Below, piece by piece: positions 9,401 to 18,732 of a stretch of 64,000 bases of DNA. Numbering within the stretch: position 1 is the first letter of the stretch; each line of letters begins with the position of its first letter. The notes under the pieces were generated by a model, which was given only the letters and a program-made list of their open reading frames with translations, ran no database searches and was not told the DNA's origin. Made by a program: the position numbers and the translations under genes. Source of the stretch: Eutypa lata (taxonomy: Eukaryota > Ascomycota > Sordariomycetes > Xylariales > Diatrypaceae); assembly GCA_022661535.1 (NCBI GenBank), contig JAKULF010000004.1, positions 2,728,001-2,792,000 on the forward strand. Direction: 5' to 3'.

Positions 9401-11159
9401 CTACCCTTGTGTTTTGGTCATCAAAACTGACGCGAACTGACTTCTTACGTTGGATGGGTGTCTCTCCATGTACATTAGGAGAAGCGTCACGGTTCGCAGC
9501 ATTTTCGGAGCCAGCCTCAGATGGAGAAACTTCTCTAGTGGAACCGCTCTGCTTGAGAGCCGGCTTTATTGGCGATGCCGATCTTGGCAAAGGGTTATGC
9601 CGCACTGATAAACTTGCTGGAGGACTACTTGTAAAACGAGCCTGTCGGACAGGGCTGTTGGAGCTGGATCTGCTCAAGTTGCTACCGGTTTGCGACAGTT
9701 CAAGAATTGGCTTGTTCTCAAATACCCCACTCTCCCTTCTAGATTCTGGTTCCGCTTGTTCAGTCTCTGCTAGAGTTTGGCTGGGCCCGGGAGGTTGCTC
9801 TGGTAGCGCATCCCCCTCTTCTGGAATTGGGGTGGGAGCAGTTCGCGGCTGCTCAAAGACCTTTTGCCGTGTCGGCACTGAGTCTAGTGCGCTTAATACC
9901 TTTTCAGAAAGTGGTGTTGTTATTGGTGCGACATCCTCATCTTCAGATTCTTCTAGATCAGTAGATAATTGGTCACTTGTTATGTTGTCAGGCTGTCGAC
10001 TCGTGCGTTCATGAGCAATATGCTGAAGCTGGGGTGGCGGGCTTTTTAACCTTGATATTTCCGGTTCCGGCTCTGGTGACCTAGCTGTGTCCCTTTTTTC
10101 AGGCTGCTTCTCCTCACGTCGCTCTATATTGTTAGACTTCGCTCGGGGTTCGTGTGCAGCATGCCGTTGCTCCTTCACAGGCGCCGCTTCAATTACACGC
10201 TGTTCCTCTACTGGCTCATTACGCCCTTTCCCGCGATCCTCAACGAGAGTGCCCTTAGGCCTTGCCACTGTCCCTTTCGCTAAATGACTGCCCGACCTCT
10301 GTACCCCGGCACTCTTCTTCTTCCTAGGCAGCCTTTCGGCAGCCTCGCGGACATGGTATTCTATCTCTTCCACGGGGACCGGAACCATTCTTCTCGAGTT
10401 TGGGTCATATACCATTTGTGGCTCGGAGCGTCCACCGGTTGAAGACGTGACCGAAGCCTTACTTGATCTTGGAGGCGAGGCTGGTGTCCTAGGGTGTGGA
10501 TTGGTTGCAGGCTGAATATGGGCGGAGGTAGGTGATGCAGGAGGCGACTGAGGGCGGAACGTCGTTGGATACGAGTAATTTATGGATGAGGATCTGCTGT
10601 CGGATCTAGGCGGCATAGAATTTCTAGTCTCTAGTTTTGGCGTTGACATTTTTGCCATAGCCGCATCAGACGTACGCACATTAGATGGGTCGCCATGAGG
10701 TTGTGTGTACCAAGATGGAAGGCCAGAGCCCTTCCTCTGAGATGCTGTTCGGAACGTTTGCATTCCTACCGCAACTGAGCCTGAACTTGCTGACTTCTTA
10801 TGGCCTTCCGGAATCCGAGGGACAGGTGGTTCGTCTCGTACATGCTGAGCAGGAGAGCTTCGGTGTGGAGAAGGGGATCGGAAGGTACGCTCTGTCATGC
10901 TCGCGTTACTCCCCTTTCTCTCCAGGCGAGAGGTTTGTTGACCGGTCCCACCCGGACCAGCCGGAGCGCTACCCGATGACGACATAGAGGCACTCCGGCG
11001 CATAGTCCGTTTTGTCTGTACCTCTCCGACATTGGTAGGGGTTTGCGGGCGTGCACGGAGGGCAGCGGCAGCGGCGGCAGACGAAAGCGACTTGTTTGGA
11101 TTATGTCTGGTGGCAGACATAAAGGCGGACGCGGCGGCCGTGGCAGCACTCGGATTCAC
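6486..11159 (-). CDS. Large intrinsically disordered Ser/Pro-rich protein, unknown function
   Basis: A single uninterrupted 1,557-codon frame, unusual here because neighbouring genes are intron-rich. The N-terminus is Ala-rich (SSAAAAAALRARPQTP) followed by VGEVQTKR, which I recall as a conserved opening of an uncharacterised Pezizomycotina family. Most of the chain is Ser, Pro, Glu and Arg low complexity with many RS/SP/TP sites, implying heavy phosphorylation and little fold. A compact helical patch with WEQAKSYWRSLTAEKRQQLE lies roughly two thirds along. The very C-terminus, KKKKKFGALRRMF, is basic and amphipathic and could bind membrane or an acidic partner. No enzyme motif, signal peptide or membrane span is seen. 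A cortical, scaffold or nuclear role would fit, but I cannot choose. Six-frame shadows such as the 248-codon plus frame at 9268-10014 lie inside it. Confidence 0.85.
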   Translation of the reverse strand: MNPSAATAAASAFMSATRHNPNKSLSSAAAAAALRARPQTPTNVGEVQTKRTMRRSASMSSSGSAPAGPGGTGQQTSRLERKGSNASMTERTFRSPSPHRSSPAQHVRDEPPVPRIPEGHKKSASSGSVAVGMQTFRTASQRKGSGLPSWYTQPHGDPSNVRTSDAAMAKMSTPKLETRNSMPPRSDSRSSSINYSYPTTFRPQSPPASPTSAHIQPATNPHPRTPASPPRSSKASVTSSTGGRSEPQMVYDPNSRRMVPVPVEEIEYHVREAAERLPRKKKSAGVQRSGSHLAKGTVARPKGTLVEDRGKGRNEPVEEQRVIEAAPVKEQRHAAHEPRAKSNNIERREEKQPEKRDTARSPEPEPEISRLKSPPPQLQHIAHERTSRQPDNITSDQLSTDLEESEDEDVAPITTPLSEKVLSALDSVPTRQKVFEQPRTAPTPIPEEGDALPEQPPGPSQTLAETEQAEPESRRESGVFENKPILELSQTGSNLSRSSSNSPVRQARFTSSPPASLSVRHNPLPRSASPIKPALKQSGSTREVSPSEAGSENAANRDASPNVHGETPIQRKKSVRVSFDDQNTRVVGESAPSEDVESPSAASPQQAKRPWYSNIGRGKRREITLEDDEIMKPRPALPSFGSIRERKTRPPEEERPLVRPYEPAKSPSAPSSPSIQPNDSSTSIDINDSQTPSLSQSSDQAIGAVLSQEQASRIPANISRFREPLPPVVTSAEGLEYTSDTTLDSDQENVGSSIIESDAEVIPSTQTSRSTRLETRDNSQDGTTMVEDKVLFHPEETTRVPSTTSEIPEISVIQPSPMIPEAPPKATNQVGSAEGQYFDVPGGFPMDNGSDENRSTKTGADAETRTDVTSQPAAVIFEPAAEIQPTQTESLPQTTLVTTSQPPVAAESEDESDESSIYSDAYEDLSDIEGPGFLSLDAVVDSPATKVTSKLRDMPATLVEGAENELETLPATTRPITSIFSQLPPHVDDWEQAKSYWRSLTAEKRQQLEREALEDAGADGDREEVALPVRRNSSRRKLAEQKQPDQKQPEADVKPQTAPSSKSAKQADLDRTYMIQPGSKANHAPVSPKSAPRTRDSLREQPTKETQPQASTHMRKSMRSGPEKQPAKQASSRSVILKKERPMSMPSNTTSLNAAGSALSKQSNPPLERRGSDASDSSFKRSRPTTSGGLSFRKTMRQPEAAGGSSRFSLRSLSPSDSSLRRNSVMSTGSAPPVGTMRRTLRSGSESSHEGKSSSHFPSFGRSNKTSSSKKVKKSSRFGDDSDEDDVGTHRFRSRFDDSSDEEEIGSSPLEGGVLAKGTLRGPATASTSFKRSPTVPEAVEESPELPDSDDDMPAHLRTQQHHAAARTALGRTNSESLGTGTLSRSRSGRGGFDATIQSAPTSPKRGSIMGILRRNKKADLGGKIQRSDLTESAARRDTKLERNADQLRDIRGDSRPTSPKLQKRNGTLKRGDSWPAPEDVQRPGTSAGNILVKNGSVTGSTTDQRPTLAGRRSTSLGISGGQDDELLTNDNVIVTSDSQKKKKKFGALRRMFHLDN

Positions 11160-13777
11160 GGTTGCTGAATTCAGGGGCTATGGGCGAGTATCATATGTTA
11201 GTGTTGGTCATGGCTTACATTAAAGCAAAGCAAGATATAGAAGAAACAAAATTAGATATGTAATACACGATGGGGTAAATATATGAGACTGTACGGGTAA
11301 ATAGCGCCATGAATAGAAAGTAAAGGCTGATTATCCGTAGACGGCGCAAACTATAATACATAGATGTGCAAGTATGAAGTTAAAAGCACCTTGCGCGCTA
11401 GGATTGACTAGTAATACAGAGAAAACAAAGAGATGGATAAAAATGCTTTAGGAAATGGGTGAAAACATGATCGTTCATGACAACATTGAACGTCAGGTAG
11501 AACTAAATGTGCAGCGACTACTAGTAATGTAGAACATGATGATAGATTTGTGGTTAAGGGGAATGTGATGACGCTGACAATGAACTTCATCACCACCACC
11601 ATCATTGCTACTAGCAACATTAAATAAAATTGACAACATACCGGATTGGCCTGCCCACGCCTCTTTGCGCCTCCAAACATGTTGAGATATGTCGCAGGCT
11701 CAAGGCCTGAGTAAGGTTGGCGACGTTACTATAAATGACTCTGCATTGGTTAAAGCTAAGCCTGTTGCGCCAAAAATGTTGCTATCTCTTCCAAGTGTAA
11801 AAGAGTTAAACAAACAAACAAAACAAAACAATAGCTATGTACAATAGGTACACCGAAGTTCTGATTTGATTGTGGGTACAATTCAGCCGATAAACTGATT
11901 AAAAAAAAGGGAATAATGATAAAAGTAAGACAGCTAGAGAAATTCGAAAATGGGAGGATCGGCCAAAGGGAAAGAAGAAAATGATGTAAAAAAAGAATGA
12001 GGACGTCTTATTGCTTGAAACAAAGGGTTCAGGAACGAGGAAAGATCTGAAGCGAAAACCACATCAGCTTCCATCCTGCACTTTGGCTACTACGTACTAA
12101 CTACCTGCACTATACGTACACTACTGTACCTAAAGGATCCATTTTCTGCAGGTGTAATGATGACGCTTGATAAAAAGTAGCAGTAGGGTATAAGCCACAT
12201 CTACCTAAGATAGTATAGGGAATAGGTAGGTAGCAGGAAGGGCTTGCCACGATGCCACGTCGGGACATTTTACTAACGTTATTTAGATGATCCACACTGT
12301 CCCTAATGGGAGGGGGAGAGAAGGCCCCCTGGCCCCTTCCCCTTCTGCCTTTCTGCCCCTCAGCAAAGTTGGCTGGCTGCTAATTACGTACATAGAGGTA
12401 AGATGGATGTCAGGGAGGACAAACATCAGCGGAAAAGGGCTCGCCCCGCCCGCTGCTGCCGCTGCTGGTGTGATGAGAAAGAAGTCCCTGATGGGAGATG
12501 CGACGAGGGCGCATTCACGTGTGGGCGTTACAAAAAGTTACAAGATCATAAAAGTGGCGCAACCCATGTCCATCCAGTCGGTGGAATTGTTTCACAAGCC
12601 CACTCATTCGGGTACCTCATTTGTATTTTTATTATTGAATGAGAGTAATGACGGACAGACATGGACCCAAATATGTTTCAGATGGATGCCACCCTGCTGG
12701 GTGTGCCTAATATGCGCTGGTAACAATGTACAAATATAATTCTCTATTCAGTATTTTATCCTTGCATACCTATGTATGTAGGTATAACTGTAGATATACC
12801 ATAGTTTTGAGCTGTCTTATAATTCCTATTTACATCCCACGTCACCTTACCAATGACATATCTATGAGCTCATGGCCATTTAGGATAGAATCGATCTTAG
12901 TAGAACATGTCGTTGAACCAACTATGAGCCTGCTAATGTTGGACGACATGATGCTGTGGTCAGAATAGCCCTAAGAAACATCAGACGGAGTGTATACTTC
13001 CAACCTTAGACTCGATACGCTGTTAGGAATCGAACGTTTCGATGCTGGGTGACGTCACATGAAAGGGCTTGATATTAACCTTAATTCATAGCGTTAGTGG
13101 GTTGAACATGGGCAGTGGAAGTCAATTCGCGGTAGCATCTAAATGCATCAATTTATACTGGGATTAAAAAACACCAATACACTAACCAGAGGGCTAAGGA
13201 TATGATATATGTAGGTAGGTATATGTAGGTAGGTAGGTAACAATGACAAAATGTTTCCTGGTAGAGAAGCATTTAGGAAACACATCTAGTAATAGAGTGG
13301 ATATGAGCGGTTGAGCCCTATTGGACCCTTTTTTACCTCCTTACCCAGTGTTTTCATATCACAATTCACGACGTTTCTCTGATTGGAAAATTAGGGAAGA
13401 TGAAGTTTCTACTGTATTCCTCAATAATACGGGTTGTGCCAATATTGTGGCCACACACTAGTCAAATAGAAAACTGTTATGGTGAGGAAAGGGGGGTCTG
13501 ACTGTATTGTCTATCTGATCTATGGAGTCGATGTTGCAATCATTAGTTCTAACTAGCAGTCGATGCATTTTCCATAACTCCTATCATGTAAGGTCGCCTT
13601 GATATTTGATCATCGACACTTTTTCTCTTTCATAAGATGGAAATACTCGAAAAGTTGAATAGTTATGACAGCTGAGCAACGAGTTGTGACGATGGAATCT
13701 TGTGATACCGAGCAAAACTCGTCAAAACTCGTAGACATCCCGACCAAAGTCCCAATATCCTGAACGAATATCCGAAA
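11160..13777. other. Long intergenic region upstream of the disordered-protein gene
   Basis: About 2.6 kb with no supported gene. It probably holds the promoter and a long 5' leader of the large minus-strand gene, and the 3' side of the next minus gene. A 90-codon minus frame (11408-11680) and a 150-codon plus frame (12287-12739) are unrecognised. TAGG tetranucleotide repeats occur near 12222-12234 and 13211-13240. Confidence 0.5.
13211..13240. repeat. TAGG tetranucleotide repeats
   Basis: Two blocks of (GTAG)n/(TAGG)n separated by ATAT. The same unit recurs elsewhere in the window, near 12222-12234, 21931-21955 and 23316-23328, and on the other strand at 3832-3852. It is therefore a dispersed local microsatellite motif. 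Confidence 0.7.
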
Positions 13778-15774
13778 CTACACTGAAGGCTGTGACGTTG
13801 GACGCGGCGGAGGGATCCATTCGCCCGGTGCATCATAAGCATGGGCACCACCTGACAGGTTATCCGCATAGTACTCAGGTCGTGGATCTACGTCGTCTTG
13901 ATAGTATTCATTGTCTCTGTCGTAGTATGCTTGGTGGGGGTCGTCCTCCTCGGGAGGGGGTGGGGGAGGAGCAGGAGTTCGGTTCGAATTAGCGGCGTTA
14001 TTCTTCGCAGCCGACTTGCTCGCCTTCTTGCCCTTTCTCGACTTAGATTTAGCCTTATCCAACAATCTCTTCCGATTGGCGTCCTCCTCGCGCCGGCGAC
14101 GATCCTTGATCTCGTATTGCCGGATCAAGGCTACGGGAGGATGCCCGAAAATTCTCTCGTACTCGCAGAATTCGCATAGCCAGAACTCGTCCGGCGCTGG
14201 AGGATGAAGGTAGTTGTTGTATTCTGTCTGTTGCCGGCGTTCCCTAGCAGCCCGAGCAAGCGAGTTTCCACGCCGCTTAGGCTTTTTAGGTGCCGCATTT
14301 TGTACGGCAGGTCCCTTGACACCAACAGTGTCTGCTGCCGTATGGGTTCCGGTTTGTGTGGTACCAGATCTGACAGAAGCAACCGGACCTGTGCTTGCAG
14401 TGGTGATCTCATTACCCATCGTGTGATGGGAACTGCGGTAGGTTCTTGGTGTAGCGGGATGTTGCTGGGGGTGATTTAGAATGTGGGATGGAGCTGGATC
14501 AGATCCAGGCCACGATACAGGATTTTGGGAATCAAACGTGAAGGTGAATTGTGTAGATGAAGTAGGATTTGTCTTGGTGGACGCTTGTTGTTGCAACAGG
14601 CTAATATTTTCTTGCCCTCGTGGTACAGGAAGCTTCTCAGCTGTAGCAATTGCATTCGAAATAATACCAGAATTTTCCTCTGCTTAAATAGAGAGAACAG
14701 AAAGTTAGTATAATGTCAAATAATATCAATAACTAAGTTATTCGTGAGGGTCGTTAAAGGCAGTGGGGGAGATGAATGTTTTTCTCAAAGAGGCTTTCGC
14801 ATGCCGCGGCATAGAGAACAACAAAACGGCAAGTACAAGATGTTATACAGCACATACGAACATAGAAAATACAGGAAGGTGGGGTTTGTAGGGTTTAGCA
14901 TACCTCTCGGCGGTGATGGATACTGATTGGGACCTCTTAGTTTCGGGGTGCGTCCATTCCAAGCCCCGTTAGGATCTGGTAATGTCCTCAAAGGGCTTCT
15001 ACCGTTGCGCACACGACCATATCTACCTCTACCTGGCCCAGAAATTCCTTGTGCATTTGCTGAAGGCCCCGCTGACTGATAATACGGGGAAGGTACTGCT
15101 GCTGTTAAATCTCCAGGACCCTCATCACCAGTTGTTGGAGGTGAAGGCATCCCTAATGCACTAGAATCGTTAAGTACATGCGTGCCATTCAAAATAGCCT
15201 CCCCTGCAGTTGGTATCTTTCTTTTCTTTTTGTTGTTGGTATTTTCGAAGGAATCATACCCATCTGCTGACGATGTTGTTGAGGGTGGTGGTTGGATGGC
15301 GTTATGTCTAGCCGGGGCAGGTCGCTGAGGAGTCCGGAACGCGCTGCCCTGAGTATCCTGAAACGGCCGGGAAACCAGTGCCCTCCGAGCTTGACTCAAT
15401 AGTGAGTTGTCACGATGCTCTCCGCTCAAGCCATTCCGTCGCAAGCTGGCATCCTGGGCTAATTCCGCCACATTCTCTCGGTTGACCGCAATTAAATGAT
15501 CCGACCCCGACAAGCCCGAATCCTCTTTGGCATTATAGGGGTACGCAAATAGTGGAGGGATATTCTGAGGCGCCGGTGGATATTTGATGGCATCGGCAAC
15601 ATCGGGGGACAACCGCTCTCGTAATCGACGTTTGGGAAGTGGTCGAATGGGTCGATCAGGGAATAGCGAAGAAGTAGAATCAGGAGACATATTCTCTGAA
15701 TACCCTGTACGGCGGCGGAATCGGGTAAACGTTAGCCATACTGCTATGCTGAAGCCTGCGACGAAGAAACTCAT
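13778..15774 (-). CDS. Conserved fungal protein with EFWLCEFCEYE motif, two exons
   Basis: Two minus-strand exons, 15774-14904 and 14679-13778, join in frame across a 224-nt intron (donor GTATGC, acceptor AAGCAG), giving 590 residues. Residues 4-17 (FVAGFSIAVWLTFT) are hydrophobic and could act as a membrane anchor. If translation starts at a later Met (MSPDSTSS) this segment is lost. The middle is disordered and Ser/Pro-rich with a basic KKKRK stretch that could be a nuclear signal. The only compact part, around residues 450-485, has EFWLCEFCEYERIFG followed by PPVALIRQYEIKDRRRR. I recall this as a conserved motif of uncharacterised ascomycete proteins. The pair of Cys there could be half of a metal site. 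A Lys-rich segment, polyproline (PPPPPP) and a Tyr/Asp-rich tail follow. Function unknown. Confidence 0.8.
14680..14903 (-). other. Intron of the EFWLCEFCEYE protein gene
   Basis: Donor GAG/GTATGC and acceptor TTAAGCAG/AG keep the frame open: CCG AGA G joined to AG GAA AAT. It is longer than most introns in the window. Confidence 0.7.
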
Positions 15775-18732
15775 GATGAGAAGGGCATGTGACGATCACT
15801 GCTTGGTTTAGGGCAATGAAACTATCAAGGCTCAAATGTTTGATAGTAAAGGCAGATCTACCACTCATCATGAGGGGTAGGGGTAGTAGGAAAGAAAAGG
15901 TGTTGAGGAATCCAAATATATTGTTCTGTGGGGTTTTTTCTGGTGCGAGACCATGGCCATAGCGGTAACAGTGCTCAAAATGTCATTATAATGACTATAT
16001 CCAAGATGTACCGTCATGGTACTTGGAGGGAGTTGGCCATCAGGCCGGGGGAGGAGCATTCAGCATAACCTCTTGGCCAGATGCTGAAGGAAGCAACATA
16101 CCCATCACACATTATTCGAATCTCGGAGTTTTCTATGTGACAGGCCGGCTGCCTGGGCGAAATTCACACAAAGCTTCTGGGCGGTCGGAGCAAATAAGAG
16201 GGAGTTGCACTTCAAGAGAACGTCGCCGCGGAAATCGTATCAAGCTGAGCCCGAGCGAACGGAACAGGTAGAAGCTTTTTAGAATAATATTAGTCTATGT
16301 TAGGTAACTTCTCTGAACTCTACAAACGGTAGCCACCTATAGTTTAATAGATATCTGAAGAAACAGACATGTGAGGACCATGCTAGGTGCCGTCATTAGA
16401 ATGACCTCGGGGATAAAGCAGGCACTGCCTTTTTGTCCCCTATACAGATGCAAGAATAATTTATGTCTAGATAGGAGAACGACCATGTGCCAGACAGCGA
16501 GGATAGCGCTAGTTAAGTTGGGTAGGTATACATACGCAAATGGCAAGCCTCTACGTGGAAGTCTCGTGGGTTCGAGGTGGAAGAACAAGTCGAGGATGAT
16601 GATAGGTATGAATAGGATGATCAATGTCTAGCAATAAATCCGAACAACAGAAGTAGTAATAACAGAAGCAAGTGGTAACAGCACCAGCTAAAGCAACGTA
16701 CGCCACGACGCAGTCGGAACCAGTAGGTAGCTTGGCGAGGTAGGATGACAGAGTGGCGTGTGGGCGGGCTCGTCCATGCACTTTCGCTAAGTAACGTTAG
16801 AATATCTAATGATAATGAACGACTATGATCCTAGAAGTGGTTATGTAGGAGGATAACTAAACGCAAAACACAGATATGAGATAGTGATAGCGAGGGCGAG
16901 GTGGTTGTCTGTTGAGTCAACGGGTTTCTGTTGGACAGCAATAAACCGACATACGTAGTAGTAATTAGAGAGATCCGGTTGATTGATTACGAGTGGTAGG
17001 TTGATTGTGCTGGTGATAATAGATAATGGGACTTGGGGTTGAAGTGTGGCTCACCAAGGGGTCCCATCTGTCCAGCTAATCCTAAATAAGGCCCCTATCA
17101 GTGATAGCAAACCCCAAGTGGGTATGTGATACGTATATACGTGCATAATAACAAGGTGGGATGTTTTATTATTAAGCATCCTGGATTTATTGATTAACTG
17201 CATCACATAACTATGTACGTCTGATTAATAACATGATGTAAAGTCTGGATGATATTGACATTCACATTCAAATTCAGACGTTATAATGAAGACGTGTACT
17301 ATAGATATATAGTAGTATCATACACAATACACGAATATATTATGTATACGATGATATCGAGTACTACAGCTGCATAGCTACGTAGGAACGTAGAGAGGTA
17401 TGGCATGTAGGTCAGTGGCTGAGTTCCCCAGCTATCCGGGTAATGTTAACTCATATTGTTTGCTATGTATGTATGTACCTTGAAGTTTTTATTTTATTTT
17501 TATGATTGCTACTATCGGAATTACGATTATAAAGATAAAGACTATATCCTACAACCCCTCAATTCCTGTTACATATCGGGGTTGAGACGAAGTGGCATAA
17601 CACTACATACATACCCAGCTACTCTATATACCTAGCTTTAGTACATCCTAGTAATCTCCTGCCTCCCTACCAAATAGTTATCAAAAAGAACTAGATCATG
17701 GAAACCAGCCCTTCGGAATTGTCTACAACATTACGAGATTTCGAGTCTCAATTTGCGGCCCTCATATTCTAGAATGCGCTACACATCCGACATACCTAGT
17801 TAACTGGACCTCTGGAATAGGTATAGACAGATCTATATATCAAATCGTTAACTTATCCAAGAATACTTTAATTATCAACATACAAAGACGAATTCCTCTC
17901 TTGCTCACTTTCTGGTATAAAAACCTCTTATTGATCACTACATGATGTTGCACGAACTACCTAGGTGCAATACCTTCAAGGTTGGGTAATATGCAACGTC
18001 CAACTTTTTCCTATGTGCATTTTGCCCCGCATGCATGATGGTGGATGATGGTGATGGCCGGTTCAATTGGAGATGTTCTTGGTGGGCGGGCAGGCGGGCA
18101 GGCGGGCAACGGGTTGAAATGGGACAAAACAGGACAAGGGTTTTTGTACACTGAGTACTGGTCGCGACATGTAACTCCGACCCAAAGTGCCAAGGGTGAG
18201 TGGATGCACTTGCCGCTGTTCTCCGCCAGTGTTCGCCAGTATTCTCTGTTCTTTTACTGGTCCAAAAAATTGATTACCTTACCAATCTCGGATGACCCCC
18301 CTCTAAACCCTCTATAACCTCTCTAAATTCAGCTAAGGTTACTATAGTAGTAGGAGGAAGGTACTTGACTTGGGCAATAGATACTTACCTACACACATCC
18401 TACCCTTCTGCTCTCTACCTACACGCCTACTCCTACGCCTACTACCATAATGCTTCCCGCCTATTTTTTTTCACCACCACCACTACCACAACATTCACAA
18501 GTATTCGATTCGGTCATGATAGCTCTCAGAAACTTTAGATTACCCTCCAATTCCCTCCTATCTTTCTTCGAGTCAGATTAGCAGTTTGTTTAGCTACCTA
18601 GGTAGTCAAGAACTTTATTCCTTTGAGTTTCCCAATCTCTCCCCCTCGAGAGCTCCTTTGCTCGAAACCTCTCCTACCTTTATTTCCTCGTCTCCCTCTC
18701 TCCCTCCTCTCCCTCCCTTTCCCCCTTCCGAC
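15775..18732. other. Long divergent intergenic region
   Basis: About 3 kb between two divergent genes. No open frame above 95 codons looks coding. It is AT-rich apart from a G-rich tandem repeat at 18085-18108. The last 200 nt before CTI6 are CT-rich, as expected for its leader. The long open upstream extension from 18586 is that pyrimidine-rich leader rather than protein. Confidence 0.5.
18085..18108 (+). repeat. (GGCGGGCA)3 tandem repeat
   Basis: Three perfect copies of the octamer GGCGGGCA stand in otherwise AT-rich DNA about 620 nt upstream of the CTI6 start codon. The four G-runs in and just before it could form a G-quadruplex or bind a zinc-finger factor; both ideas are speculative. 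Confidence 0.8.

Noticed and set aside
9268..10014. 248-codon plus-strand frame antisense to the large disordered-protein gene
   Set aside because: It lies wholly within a longer, better-supported minus-strand CDS. Its Ser/Leu-rich translation is what the antisense of a Ser/Pro/Glu-rich protein gives.
18586..18732. In-frame 49-codon extension of the CTI6-like protein
   Set aside because: Pyrimidine-rich leader; the Met at 18733 begins the protein-like sequence MADTLNRRSSRA and fits the family start better.
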